64,000 nucleotides of DNA from [Muricauda] lutisoli (nom. illeg.) (lineage in GTDB: Bacteria; Bacteroidota; Bacteroidia; Flavobacteriales; Flavobacteriaceae), in NCBI RefSeq assembly GCF_017313105.1, contig NZ_JAFLND010000001.1, positions 434,001 through 498,000 on the forward strand. The letters are read 5' to 3'. Of this stretch, positions 15,704-24,540 are shown piece after piece. Positions within the stretch are counted from its first letter, which is position 1; every line of letters starts with the position of its first letter. The notes under the pieces are model-generated. The model searched no databases. It was not told where the DNA came from and saw only the letters and a program-made list of their open reading frames with translations. Position numbers and translations under genes: made by a program.

Positions 15704-17905
15704 ATGAGCCTAATGAACACTGATTTGCATTCCTCGCTCAAAAAATATTTTGGTTTTTCAAAGTTTAAAGGATTGCAGGAAGATGTAATCCGGAATATTC
15801 TGAGTGACAACGATACTTTCGTGATTATGCCCACAGGTGGAGGGAAATCACTGTGCTATCAATTACCGGCTCTCATGAAAGAGGGAACCGCAATTGTTGT
15901 TTCCCCTTTGATCGCCTTGATGAAAAACCAAGTTGATGCTATACGGGGAATATCAGAGCAGCACGGTATTGCACACGTTTTGAACTCTTCTTTGACCAAA
16001 ACCGAGGTGAAGCAAGTGAAAGAAGATATCGTTAACGGAGTGACCAAATTGCTTTATGTGGCACCGGAATCCTTGACAAAGGAAGAGAATGTTGATTTTT
16101 TGAAAAACGTAAAACTTTCCTTTGTCGCAGTGGATGAAGCCCACTGCATATCGGAATGGGGACACGATTTTAGACCCGAATACCGAAACCTCCGTGGGAT
16201 CATCAATCGATTGGGCGATAACATTCCAATCATAGGGCTTACGGCAACCGCTACGCCAAAGGTGCAGGAGGACATCATTAAAAACTTGGGTATGACAGAT
16301 GCCAAAGTTTTCAAGGCATCGTTTAACCGCCCTAACTTATTTTATGAGGTTCGTCCCAAAACAAAAGATGTTGATGCTGATATAATCCGTTTTGTAAAGC
16401 AAAATCAAGGAAAATCGGGAATCATCTATTGCCTGAGTCGTAAAAGGGTGGAGGAATTGGCACAAGTGCTTCAGGTAAACGGAATAAGTGCCGTGCCCTA
16501 TCATGCAGGGTTCGATGCCAAGACGCGCTCCAAGTACCAAGATATGTTTTTGATGGAAGAAGTGGATGTGGTTGTGGCCACCATTGCCTTCGGAATGGGT
16601 ATTGATAAACCCGATGTTCGTTTTGTGATCCACCACGATATTCCCAAGAGCATTGAAAGTTATTATCAAGAAACCGGCCGCGCCGGTAGGGACGGTGGCG
16701 AAGGGCATTGCTTGGCTTACTACGCCTATAAGGATGTTGAAAAACTGGAGAAATTTATGTCGGGCAAACCCGTGGCGGAACAGGAAATTGGAAATGCCCT
16801 GTTACAGGAAATTGTAGCCTATGCAGAAACATCCATGTCCCGAAGAAAATTTATACTACATTATTTCGGCGAAGATTTTGATGAGGTTAATGGTGAAGGA
16901 GCCGATATGGACGATAATGCCAGAAACCCTAAGCCCAAAGAAGAGGCCAAAGAGGAGGTGGTGAAACTTTTGAACGTGGTCAAGGATACCAAAGAGAAGT
17001 TCAAGACCAAAGAGATTGTGAAGGTTTTGGTGGGTAAGACCAACGCCATGATATCTTCCCATAAAACCGACGAAAAAAGTTTTTTTGGCATAGGGAAGGA
17101 TAAGAACAAGGAATTTTGGATGGCCTTGACAAGACAAGTATTGGTTGCAGGGCTTCTAAAAAAGGAAATTGAGCGATATGGTATTCTTCATTTGACCAAA
17201 GAGGGTAAAAAGTACTTAGATAACCCAGAGTCTTTTATGATGACGAAAGACCATGTTTATTCAAAAGAAGATACGGGCAACATTGTTACCGCTGAAAAAT
17301 CGGGAGGCGCCGTTGCGGACGACCAATTATTGAAATTACTTCGTGACCTCCGTAAAAAAGAGGCTCAAAAAAGGGAAGTGCCGCCTTTTGTGGTATTTCA
17401 AGACCCATCTTTAGAGGATATGTCCCTTAAATACCCAATTACCATGCAAGAAATGATCAACATTCAAGGTGTGGGTGAGGGTAAAGCAAAAAAATATGGA
17501 AAACCGTTTGTGGACCTTATTTCTAAATATGTCGAGGAAAACGACATCACAAGGCCGGATGATCTTGTGGTTAAAAGCACAGGTGCGAATTCCGGTTTAA
17601 AACTTTATGTAATACAAAGTGTGGACAGAAAATTACCTTTGGATGATATTGCTTCTGCCAAAGGATTGGAACTGCCCGAATTGATCAAAGAGATGGAGCA
17701 AATTGTATTCAGTGGAACCAAGCTGAATATTGGTTACTGGATCGATGAGATTTTGGATGAGGACCAACAAGAAGAAATCCACGACTACTTTCTGGAAGCG
17801 GATAGCGATTCCATTACAGCTGCCGTAGATGAGTTTGAAGGCGACTACGAGGATGAAGAACTTCGTTTGTACCGCCTTAAATTTATAAGTGAAGTCGCGA
17901 ATTAA
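15704..17905 (+). CDS. recQ: ATP-dependent DNA helicase RecQ
   Basis: 733 aa 3'-5' helicase for recombination and replication-fork repair. Motif I PTGGGKSLCYQLPAL (Walker A at about 43-49), DEAH (about 144-147) in VDEAHCISEWGHDF, motif VI QETGRAGRDG. The C-terminal half has the winged-helix/RQC region and an HRDC-like segment (MINIQGVGEGKAKKYG), followed by an acidic tail. The cysteines of the RecQ zinc site are not evident in the RQC region. ATG at 15704 is chosen; 15713 is also possible. Its stop overlaps that of the converging membrane gene. Confidence 0.95.
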   Translation: MSLMNTDLHSSLKKYFGFSKFKGLQEDVIRNILSDNDTFVIMPTGGGKSLCYQLPALMKEGTAIVVSPLIALMKNQVDAIRGISEQHGIAHVLNSSLTKTEVKQVKEDIVNGVTKLLYVAPESLTKEENVDFLKNVKLSFVAVDEAHCISEWGHDFRPEYRNLRGIINRLGDNIPIIGLTATATPKVQEDIIKNLGMTDAKVFKASFNRPNLFYEVRPKTKDVDADIIRFVKQNQGKSGIIYCLSRKRVEELAQVLQVNGISAVPYHAGFDAKTRSKYQDMFLMEEVDVVVATIAFGMGIDKPDVRFVIHHDIPKSIESYYQETGRAGRDGGEGHCLAYYAYKDVEKLEKFMSGKPVAEQEIGNALLQEIVAYAETSMSRRKFILHYFGEDFDEVNGEGADMDDNARNPKPKEEAKEEVVKLLNVVKDTKEKFKTKEIVKVLVGKTNAMISSHKTDEKSFFGIGKDKNKEFWMALTRQVLVAGLLKKEIERYGILHLTKEGKKYLDNPESFMMTKDHVYSKEDTGNIVTAEKSGGAVADDQLLKLLRDLRKKEAQKREVPPFVVFQDPSLEDMSLKYPITMQEMINIQGVGEGKAKKYGKPFVDLISKYVEENDITRPDDLVVKSTGANSGLKLYVIQSVDRKLPLDDIASAKGLELPELIKEMEQIVFSGTKLNIGYWIDEILDEDQQEEIHDYFLEADSDSITAAVDEFEGDYEDEELRLYRLKFISEVAN

Positions 17906-17915
17906 AATTCGCGAC
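17894..17915. repeat. Perfect palindrome at overlapping stop codons
   Basis: Arm gtcgcgaatt (17894-17903) is followed after 2 nt by its exact reverse complement (17906-17915). The stop codons of recQ (17903-17905) and of the opposite membrane gene (17902-17904) lie at its centre. No T-run flanks it, yet it could act as a bidirectional terminator or as a shield against readthrough. Confidence 0.75.
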
Positions 17916-18213
17916 TCAACTCACCTGTGGTAATTGCCGCTACAATAAACCCAAAATAAAGGATTACGAATACCAAGGAAATCAAGGATAGTCCCAATCC
18001 TACGTAGGATAATATTTTACCCGTTTTCACATTGCTGTAATCGGTATAACTTTCTGGGCTTGATTCGTACAATTGGGTGGCCGTCTTGGCTTTTACCAAA
18101 CCGATAATGCTAAAAATAGCGCCAAAAGGGCCACAGCATATCAAAGTGCCGACAATGGAGAGTATCCCCATTGTCAACACTGTGCTTGCCCCGGGTAAGG
18201 GTTGTTGACTCAT
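17902..18213 (-). CDS. CCC-motif-like small membrane protein (second copy)
   Basis: 103 aa, two to three membrane helices. Paralogous to the gene just upstream: the segments LTMGILSIVGTLICCGPFG and NVKTGKILSYVGLGLSLISLV align with it. The cysteine motif is CCG here rather than CCC. The architecture (Pro-rich N-terminus, helix with cysteines, hydrophilic loop with a YESSPESY-type stretch, second helical pair) is that of the CCC-motif family of Bacteroidota, function unknown. It begins 7 nt after its paralogue. Confidence 0.8.
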   Translation of the reverse strand: MSQQPLPGASTVLTMGILSIVGTLICCGPFGAIFSIIGLVKAKTATQLYESSPESYTDYSNVKTGKILSYVGLGLSLISLVFVILYFGFIVAAITTGELSREF

Positions 18214-18220
18214 ATCGTTA

Positions 18221-18547
18221 TTATTGATATTGTTCTAGAATTTCTTGCATTTTTTCCGGGTCTTGCAAGGTGTCCCATCCAAATTTGGAAATGGCCCAGA
18301 TAGACAATAACAAATAGATTACGTTTAAAACAATACCTATAATGGATAGAATTCTACCTGTTTTTACGTTTTTTACGTCTTCGTACATTTCTGGGTTTTC
18401 CGCGTAAAGTTTCAATGCCTTATTGGCCAATACCAATCCAATTACACCGAAAATAAGTCCGATGACACCGTAGCAGCAACAAGTTATTATAGAAATGATG
18501 CCAAAAACGATGATCAGGGTTGCGTTTGGAAGTTTTTGTTGTTCCAT
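18221..18547 (-). CDS. CCC motif membrane protein
   Basis: 108 aa. The first helix contains the name-giving triple cysteine (IISIITCCCYGVIGLIFG, about residues 15-32). It is followed by a hydrophilic loop LYAENPEMYEDVKNVKTGRIL and a second helix. The family is common in Bacteroidota and of unknown function, possibly binding a metal or taking part in thiol exchange, which is inference. It lies between the DUF2752 gene (12 nt upstream) and its paralogue (7 nt downstream) in a tight operon. Confidence 0.88.
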   Translation of the reverse strand: MEQQKLPNATLIIVFGIISIITCCCYGVIGLIFGVIGLVLANKALKLYAENPEMYEDVKNVKTGRILSIIGIVLNVIYLLLSIWAISKFGWDTLQDPEKMQEILEQYQ

Positions 18548-18559
18548 AATTTAAAGTTT

Positions 18560-18880
18560 TTAATTAAAAAGGTTATGCATTTTTAGGATATAACTCACTA
18601 TAATGGTACCCGCTGTTATGAACATAAGAACCATCTTGATTTGTTGGGAATGCTTGAATTTTAAAAAAGTGCTCGTAATTAAGAATACGAGAAGGACCAA
18701 AATGGGATAAATAGCCGGATACATTTGAAATGCAGCCAAAAACTCACCATGAATCAATAAATCAACTGAGCGCTGCATTCCACAACCAGGGCAGTCCAGC
18801 CCTAATAGCTGTTTGTTGAGACAAGGCAGCATATAGTCCTTTAAGCTGATGGCGTTTATGGTTGGTGTTAGGTACATCAT
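18560..18880 (-). CDS. DUF2752 membrane protein
   Basis: About 106 aa from the chosen ATG. The DUF2752 core LLGLDCPGCGMQRSVDLLIHG is clear, with a CxxC pair, and membrane helices follow. The frame extends upstream to a GTG at 18949 (129 aa). I prefer ATG 18880 (or 18877) because the longer form would overlap the divergent promoter of the Smr gene and adds a basic non-conserved stretch. Function unknown. It heads a three-gene operon with two CCC-type proteins. Confidence 0.82.
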   Translation of the reverse strand: MMYLTPTINAISLKDYMLPCLNKQLLGLDCPGCGMQRSVDLLIHGEFLAAFQMYPAIYPILVLLVFLITSTFLKFKHSQQIKMVLMFITAGTIIVSYILKMHNLFN

Positions 18881-18906
18881 AGTCTGTAGTAGCCGAAAAA
18901 TACTAT

Positions 18907-18914
18907 TATTTTTG
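18907..18914 (+). promoter_or_regulatory. -7 promoter box of the Smr-domain gene
   Basis: TATTTTTG is a perfect TAnnTTTG box ending 46 nt before the ATG at 18961. No clear -33 TTG is seen. It argues against the upstream GTG start of the divergent DUF2752 gene. Confidence 0.45.
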
Positions 18915-18960
18915 TATTCGGGTTTAATTTTTACGTCATTTTTTACCACAACAATTAATT

Positions 18961-19503
18961 ATGGGCAAGTTTTCCATCGGAGATAGGGCAGAGGTGTTGG
19001 ATGAAGCAATTGCGGGCATTGTACAAAAAGTGGACGGCGATGAGGTGACCTTGATCACGGATGATGGTTTTCCGATGCATTACGATACGGCCGACCTGGT
19101 TAAAATTGAAGGTGATATTTCGGTGTCGAACTTCGAAGTGGCCAAAATCAAAAAGGAAAAGGAAATTCCAAAAAGAAGAAAAGCACCCACCATTAAACCC
19201 AAGGAACGCAGCGCTCCCAAAATGGAGGTGGACTTGCACATTCATCAACTGGTAAAATCAAGTAAGGGTATGAGCAACTACGACATGCTCAATGTACAAT
19301 TGGAGACTGCTAAACGGCAATTGGATTTTGCTATCCGAAAACGGATTCAAAAAGTGGTTTTTATCCATGGAGTGGGAGAGGGCGTCTTAAAAGAAGAGTT
19401 ACATTATCTGTTCAATAGATATGACAATGTAAAATTTTATGATGCTGATTATCAAAAATACGGTCTTGGAGCTACCGAGGTGTATATTTATCAGAACGGT
19501 TAA
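18961..19503 (+). CDS. DUF2027 / Smr-domain protein
   Basis: 180 aa. The N-terminal beta-barrel-like part (GKFSIGDRAEVL, IAGIVQKVDGDEV) matches DUF2027, a basic linker (about 60-90) follows, and the C-terminus is an Smr domain (VDLHIHQL, FIHGVGEGVLKEEL, GATEVYIYQ). Stand-alone Smr proteins can be nucleases acting on DNA or RNA (family knowledge); the substrate is unknown here. The DLHIH and HGVGEG motifs are intact. Its stop (19501-19503) overlaps that of the converging lipoprotein gene (19500-19502). Confidence 0.88.
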   Translation: MGKFSIGDRAEVLDEAIAGIVQKVDGDEVTLITDDGFPMHYDTADLVKIEGDISVSNFEVAKIKKEKEIPKRRKAPTIKPKERSAPKMEVDLHIHQLVKSSKGMSNYDMLNVQLETAKRQLDFAIRKRIQKVVFIHGVGEGVLKEELHYLFNRYDNVKFYDADYQKYGLGATEVYIYQNG

Positions 19504-20021
19504 TTGGGAACATTTGTGGTTACCTCCCCAAACTGGCTTATGGTCAAATTGGTAATACGCTCACCACTTTCCGTTACAAAGGAAATACCGCTCAAACTTA
19601 TGGTGTGAACAAATACGCCGGCATCATTGGGGTCAACAGCAGTTTCAACGATCACCATTCCATCTTCTGCTTCAACCTCATCGATTACAGTGGGTTGGGC
19701 CGGAGGTATGTTATCACAAAAATAGCCGTTGTCCACCCCATCGGAAAAAATTCGGTAGATTACTTGGGATTGGTTGGGTACCGAGCTTTCAGTAGTCACA
19801 GTTTCTCCTACCACCCCATTGTTCAGCACACCACTTTGAAGCTCTAAGATAAGGGCTTCGGTATTGTTTATTTTGAATAACAAATTGGTGGATGTAGGGA
19901 TAAGGGCACTGCAAGATTGCGCAGAAACACTATCAAAATCAATGGTCTCGATCTCTAAATCACCATCACTGCAAGAAAATAGCAAAACCAAACCAACGAT
20001 TGAAAAGATAAATTTTCTCAT
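19500..20021 (-). CDS. Secreted lipoprotein, unknown function
   Basis: 173 aa. Lipoprotein signal MRKFIFSIVGLVLLFSC with Cys at about residue 17 and an acidic SDGDLE segment behind it, the type often exported to the outer surface in Bacteroidota. The mature part is beta-rich with two further cysteines (SAQSCSAL, YFCDNIPP). No family recognised. A minus-strand box TAAATTTG (plus 20026-20033) sits only 5 nt before the ATG and would imply an almost leaderless mRNA. Confidence 0.75.
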   Translation of the reverse strand: MRKFIFSIVGLVLLFSCSDGDLEIETIDFDSVSAQSCSALIPTSTNLLFKINNTEALILELQSGVLNNGVVGETVTTESSVPNQSQVIYRIFSDGVDNGYFCDNIPPAQPTVIDEVEAEDGMVIVETAVDPNDAGVFVHTISLSGISFVTESGERITNLTISQFGEVTTNVPN

Positions 20022-20098
20022 GCTCCAAATTTAATGTAAATCCATTTTAATACCCCAATTCTAAGTTAGACTTTAATCGAAATTAACTTTATTTCACG

Positions 20099-20106
20099 TA
20101 CTTTTG
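20099..20106 (+). promoter_or_regulatory. -7 promoter box of the cysteine desulfurase gene
   Basis: TACTTTTG fits TAnnTTTG and ends 25 nt before the ATG at 20132. No good -33 element seen. Confidence 0.45.
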
Positions 20107-20131
20107 CACGTGTTAAAAAGTGAACTCAGCC

Positions 20132-21280
20132 ATGCAAAAAGTGTATCTGGATAATGCTGCGACAACGCAGGTAAGGGATGAGGTAATAGCGCGAATGCAA
20201 GAGGCGCTCGCCGAACACTACGGTAACCCATCATCCACCCATAGTTTTGGAAGGTCGGCAAAAACTGCAGTGGAACAAGCAAGAAAAACAATTGCAAAAA
20301 CCTTGAATGCACATCCATCCGAAATAATATTTACTTCGGGCGGTACAGAGGCTGATAACATGATTTTACGTTGTGCGGTAAGAGATTTGGGGGTTGAAAC
20401 CATTATCACATCCAAAATAGAGCACCATGCTGTGCTCCATACTGTTGAGGAACTTGAAAAGGAATATAACATCAATGTTCGGTATGTGGATTTGGATGAG
20501 TTCGGCAACCCAAAAATGGACCACCTAGAAAGCTTGCTGAAGAAGGACGATTCCAAAAAATTGGTCAGTTTGATGCATGTGAACAACGAGATCGGAAATA
20601 TAACGGATATAGCTGCGGTTGGTGAACTTTGTAAAGCAAACGACGCGCTTTTTCATTCGGATACGGTGCAATCCATAGGTCATTATCCTTGGGATGTACA
20701 AGCCGTATCCATTGATTTTATGACGGCTGCAGCCCATAAATTTCACGGGCCAAAAGGAATTGGGTTTGCCTTTATCCGTAAGAATTCCGGATTGAAACCA
20801 TTGATTGTCGGTGGTGCACAAGAAAGAGGTTTTAGGGCGGGTACAGAACCCTTCCATAATATTGTTGGTTTGGAAGAGGCTTTTGTACGGGCTTATGAAC
20901 ACTTGGATGAGGAAACTAAAAAAGTAAAGGGACTTAAAAAATATTTCTTGGAAAGGATGGAGCAAGAAATGCCCGATGCAGTTTGTAATGGCCTTTCTGG
21001 AGATTTGGAGAAAAGCACCTATACCTTGACCAATATCCGGTTACCGTTTGATAAGCAAAAAAGTCTCATGCTATTGTTTCATTTGGACATGAAGGGTATT
21101 GCCTGTTCCAAAGGAAGTGCCTGCCAATCCGGTAGTGACCAAGGTTCCCATGTACTGTCTGAAATTTTATCCGGGGCAGAGTTGGAAAAGCCGAGCCTGA
21201 GATTCTCTTTTTCCTTTTACAATACCAAGGAAGAGATCGATTACACCGTTGAGGTGTTAAAAGAGTTCGCGAACAATTAA
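20132..21280 (+). CDS. Cysteine desulfurase (IscS/NifS family)
   Basis: 382 aa. PLP enzyme that removes sulfur from L-cysteine as a protein-bound persulfide for Fe-S clusters and thiolation. The N-terminus MQKVYLDNAATTQV is canonical; the PLP lysine lies in TAAAHKFHGPKGIG and the persulfide cysteine in GSACQSGS. A GTG four codons upstream is open but the ATG at 20132 matches the family start and sits 25 nt below a promoter box. No iscU or sufE homologue is adjacent, so its partner is unknown. Confidence 0.93.
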   Translation: MQKVYLDNAATTQVRDEVIARMQEALAEHYGNPSSTHSFGRSAKTAVEQARKTIAKTLNAHPSEIIFTSGGTEADNMILRCAVRDLGVETIITSKIEHHAVLHTVEELEKEYNINVRYVDLDEFGNPKMDHLESLLKKDDSKKLVSLMHVNNEIGNITDIAAVGELCKANDALFHSDTVQSIGHYPWDVQAVSIDFMTAAAHKFHGPKGIGFAFIRKNSGLKPLIVGGAQERGFRAGTEPFHNIVGLEEAFVRAYEHLDEETKKVKGLKKYFLERMEQEMPDAVCNGLSGDLEKSTYTLTNIRLPFDKQKSLMLLFHLDMKGIACSKGSACQSGSDQGSHVLSEILSGAELEKPSLRFSFSFYNTKEEIDYTVEVLKEFANN

Positions 21281-21928
21281 TTAGTTTCTGTTCCTTCTTT
21301 TTTCCCTGTCGTAAGGAAATTTTCTGGATGCGGTTTTCATCATTTTATCGATGAGTTCCGTGGTGTTCTTACCTGTTTTTTTGGAAATTTCGTTCTCGTA
21401 TTTCCAAAGTAATTTGCCCGTATCACCATCACTGATCTTGACTCCGATTCGACCATAGTTGGCATTTCCACTAAAATAATCCAATATGCTAAAGTCTGTG
21501 GGAACTCCTTTTGAAAGTAGGATGTTGAGGTTAAGGTTGCCGCTAATGATCCCATCTACATCCAGAATTTTGCACAATTCCTGTGTGGTATAGGTGTCAA
21601 TGTTATCGTAGTGGATATTGTTTTGTGCCAAAATAGCATTGGTGTTCATAATGTTCTGGAAATCAACATTGAACTTTTTTCGTTTTTTCCGTTTGGAAAA
21701 ATAGGTTTCCAATGCGTTCTGTACCGCATAACCTTCTTTTTCTGCCAATACGCTCAGTTCATTCCTGTCAACCGCTTTTTTTAACTCTAAATGCGCTATG
21801 AACGGAACAATGGCCAAAATTTCATGATCATCGGTAAGTTCATCAAACCTGAGATTCTCGTAAATATTTTTTTGAGCGGATGCCATCGCAGTGGTCAAAA
21901 GGATGAAAACAAGGACAATTTTTTTCAT
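21281..21928 (-). CDS. Secreted protein of unknown function (beta-sandwich, LpoB/CsgG-like pattern)
   Basis: 215 aa with a signal peptide (MKKIVLVFILLTTAMASAQ). The chain alternates strands and helices, with the pattern DVDGIISGNL followed by VKISDGDTGKLLWKYENE. That recalls periplasmic proteins of the LpoB/CsgG type, in which a strand saying 'there is no such thing as' a fixed value precedes an amphipathic repeat; this similarity is weak and inferred. The C-terminus is highly basic (YDREKRRNRN). Its stop abuts the cysteine desulfurase stop, with no room for a terminator between them. Confidence 0.65.
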   Translation of the reverse strand: MKKIVLVFILLTTAMASAQKNIYENLRFDELTDDHEILAIVPFIAHLELKKAVDRNELSVLAEKEGYAVQNALETYFSKRKKRKKFNVDFQNIMNTNAILAQNNIHYDNIDTYTTQELCKILDVDGIISGNLNLNILLSKGVPTDFSILDYFSGNANYGRIGVKISDGDTGKLLWKYENEISKKTGKNTTELIDKMMKTASRKFPYDREKRRNRN

Positions 21929-22062
21929 TAATCTGTTTTTAGTTCAATAATCCTGATTTATTGGCTCCGAGTTGCAAAAAATTTGGTTGATGTGATAATG
22001 GGCTGATGTGAAAAAATAATGATTTATGGATTAATCGATTTTTTTCGATTGCAAAAGTAAGC

Positions 22063-23754
22063 CTATTTCCTGAAAAAATTGCCAACAAAGGTTGTGGAGT
22101 TGCCTACATTGTCCGTAACCGTCACTTTTAATTCACATTCCGTGTCATTGGTGATGTTATCGTCAAAATTATAGGTTATGGTGTTTGTCTTGGGTTCGTA
22201 TTCCATCAGTATCCATTTACCGTTCAAGGTGGCGGAATAGAAGTCTATACCACTTAGGTCATCCGAAATCGTGAGGCTTAAATAACTATAATTGCTCAAC
22301 CATTGTTTTTCCTTAAAATTTCTGGGTCTTACTTCTGGTGCAACACTGTCCTTTACGAGGGTATAGGTTCCCAGTGTTCGGGTTCTGGTGGTAAAAGAGC
22401 CATCTCGTTTGTATGTTTTTGAGTAAGAGGGCCTCATTTTGCTGTCCAAATGTGCAATAAACAGTTGTTTTCTATCTGCTTCGGAGTATTTGGTGGGGTC
22501 AAAACTAATGGTGAAATTACGATGTGCCGCCACACTGTTATCATGAATGGTAATGGTGTCGGAGCCTTTTTCCAGGTGAATGAAGAAATCTTCGTAGAAG
22601 GTGTTCGCTGGGAAATAGACTTTGGCAGCACCAAGATCAAAATTGTTGGGCTTGTTGGCAATCACAAAGTCTTCTGTAACAGCATTTGCTTTGTCAATTT
22701 TCTTCTCTTCTTTTTTCCCTTCAAAGGGGATAACAAGTTTTGTGGTGTTTCCTGCCAAATCTGAAATCAATAACTCCACATTGTAGGACATTCCTTCTTC
22801 AATATCAATTTTACCATCGTTGTACAGGGTTTTGTAAATACTCAAATGATTGTACGGTTCCCTGAAACATTTCTGGATTTTTTGCCTATGGTCGTAAAAA
22901 TGGGCATAATCGATAAGCGTGTTAATGTACCGTGTTTCTCCAAAGGAGAAGGAATCAAAATCGAATTCGGAATAGACCCTCCCGTTTACTGTTTGCTTTA
23001 TGGCGTACACACCGTTTTTGTTGGCTGCCATGTCCAAACGATCAAAACTGTTGATACCTAAACCTATGGTGCCGATGGCCGTGACCTTATCGGCCAAATA
23101 GGAACCATCCGATTGTCGTGTATAATTTAGCTGGATTTTGTCTGCACTCTGATTGATCAAGGCATCTTCGGACAATGGGTAACCATAAAGCCCCAATAAA
23201 GTTGGGTCTGTGGCATCCCTGACCTCATAACCGTAAAGCAAAGGGTTCGTGGGCTTCCCATTTACGCTGTTTCGTATTTCAAAATGAAGATGTGGTCCAG
23301 CAGAGCTCCCGGTGTTTCCTGAGTAGGCTATGGTGCTTCCCCTGGTTACCTTGAGTTCTCCATAATCCGGAAATATTTCCACCTCGTACGATTGCTTCTC
23401 GTACTGTACTTTTTTTACATATTCTTCTATTTCGGGCCCAAATTTTTGAAGGTGTGCATATACCGATGTGTAACCATTTGGGTGCGCTACGTACAAGGCC
23501 TTACCATATCCCCAATGAGAAATTTTTATACGGGTCACTGTACCGTCGCTAATGGCAAAAACCGGAAGTCCTTCCCTTTGTTGGGTCTTAATGTCCATTC
23601 CTGAATGAAAATGATTGGAACGAAGCTCACCAAAAGTTCCTGCCAAAACCAAGGGAATATCCAATGGGGCACGAAATGTATCTTGAGGGTACTTTTTCTG
23701 GGCAGGAAGATATAATGCAATTAAAAAAAGGACTAAAAAAAAGTTGCAACGCAT
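22063..23754 (-). CDS. Secreted M23 family metallopeptidase
   Basis: 563 aa. After a signal peptide (MRCNFFLVLFLIALYLPAQ) comes a LytM/M23 domain: the zinc ligands are in SNHFHSGMD (HxxxD) and GPHLHFEIR (HxH), with DGTVTRIKIS and YAHLQKFG between them. Such enzymes cut peptidoglycan peptide bridges. A long beta-rich C-terminal half (about residues 200-563) may bind wall or other proteins. The frame extends 23 codons further upstream to ATG 23823, but that would hide the signal peptide. Monocistronic. Confidence 0.9.
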   Translation of the reverse strand: MRCNFFLVLFLIALYLPAQKKYPQDTFRAPLDIPLVLAGTFGELRSNHFHSGMDIKTQQREGLPVFAISDGTVTRIKISHWGYGKALYVAHPNGYTSVYAHLQKFGPEIEEYVKKVQYEKQSYEVEIFPDYGELKVTRGSTIAYSGNTGSSAGPHLHFEIRNSVNGKPTNPLLYGYEVRDATDPTLLGLYGYPLSEDALINQSADKIQLNYTRQSDGSYLADKVTAIGTIGLGINSFDRLDMAANKNGVYAIKQTVNGRVYSEFDFDSFSFGETRYINTLIDYAHFYDHRQKIQKCFREPYNHLSIYKTLYNDGKIDIEEGMSYNVELLISDLAGNTTKLVIPFEGKKEEKKIDKANAVTEDFVIANKPNNFDLGAAKVYFPANTFYEDFFIHLEKGSDTITIHDNSVAAHRNFTISFDPTKYSEADRKQLFIAHLDSKMRPSYSKTYKRDGSFTTRTRTLGTYTLVKDSVAPEVRPRNFKEKQWLSNYSYLSLTISDDLSGIDFYSATLNGKWILMEYEPKTNTITYNFDDNITNDTECELKVTVTDNVGNSTTFVGNFFRK

Positions 23755-23863
23755 ATGAAAATCAATAATTCCATACGAATGTAACCAATGTTTTGATTTG
23801 AGAAAAGATTTAATCCTTTCCATAAGGCTTAAAGCAATGCTTTAAGAATAAATCCTAAAAGTA

Positions 23864-23894
23864 TTGCGAGGTTTTATCAGGTTGGTTAACTTTG
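23864..23894 (+). promoter_or_regulatory. Promoter of the coiled-coil/zapA/6S/rny block
   Basis: TTG (23864-23866), 20-nt spacer, TAACTTTG (23887-23894). The -7 box is a perfect TAnnTTTG and ends 26 nt before the ATG at 23921. Confidence 0.6.
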
Positions 23895-23920
23895 TGTAGT
23901 ACGTATTGTTGTTTGCAAAT

Positions 23921-24211
23921 ATGAGCGAACTTGTTGAGATTGTGGATTCTTTGGAGAACAAGGTGAGCAAACTGCTGCACAAAATGGAGCTGTTGCACCA
24001 GGTCAATGCCAAATTAAAACAGGAATTGAAACATCTGGAAGAGAAAAACGAACTCAAGGAGAATGCTCTAAAGGAATGGGAGGAGAAATATGACTCCCTT
24101 AAAATGGCAAACACGATGCTGGGTAGTAATACAAGTAAAACAGAAGCTAAGCTCAAAATAAATACATTGATTCGCGAACTTGATGTTTGCATAGCCAAGT
24201 TGGCGGATTAA
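23921..24211 (+). CDS. Coiled-coil protein upstream of zapA
   Basis: 96 aa, almost entirely a coiled coil (residues about 5-70, Leu/Lys/Glu heptads) with a short C-terminal helix LIRELDVCIAKLAD. It is a conserved partner of zapA in Flavobacteriia. A role with the division ring is inferred from position and from the ZapA/ZapB logic of a small coiled-coil partner. A TTG in frame at 23906 is less likely than ATG 23921. Stop is 14 nt before zapA. Confidence 0.8.
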   Translation: MSELVEIVDSLENKVSKLLHKMELLHQVNAKLKQELKHLEEKNELKENALKEWEEKYDSLKMANTMLGSNTSKTEAKLKINTLIRELDVCIAKLAD

Positions 24212-24225
24212 CTGGTACCGAGATT

Positions 24226-24519
24226 ATGGACGAGAAGCTCAAAATAAAGCTTTCCATTGCTGATAGGGTGTATCCTTTAACGATTGACCCAAAGCAAGAG
24301 GAAGGGTTGCGAAAAGCGGCCAAAAACATAGAAAATTTGGTTAAAAAGTTTGAGCAAAACTATGCCGTTCGGGACAAGCAAGATGTACTGGCCATGTGTG
24401 CCTTGCAATTTGCATCCAAAATTGAGCAAGGAGGAATAGATCGTTCGGAAAATGCAGAGGCCGCAATGCAACGCCTTAGAGCATTGGACGAATTGGTACA
24501 TTCCAAATTGGGGGAATAA
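24226..24519 (+). CDS. zapA: Cell division protein ZapA
   Basis: 97 aa. ZapA binds FtsZ and cross-links filaments of the Z ring. The start MDEKLKIKLSIADRVYPLTI and the helical C-terminus with a DVLAMCALQFASK stretch match the family. The frame extends upstream, but ATG 24226 gives the canonical N-terminus. Its neighbours, coiled-coil gene upstream and 6S RNA then rny downstream, are the conserved flavobacterial order. Confidence 0.93.
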   Translation: MDEKLKIKLSIADRVYPLTIDPKQEEGLRKAAKNIENLVKKFEQNYAVRDKQDVLAMCALQFASKIEQGGIDRSENAEAAMQRLRALDELVHSKLGE

Positions 24520-24540
24520 GTTCTTATAAATAAAATATTG

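Noticed and set aside
22033..22050. Inverted repeat aatcga / tcgatt after the M23 peptidase
   Set aside because: Six base pairs around a T-rich loop and no T-run in the required direction; not a convincing terminator.
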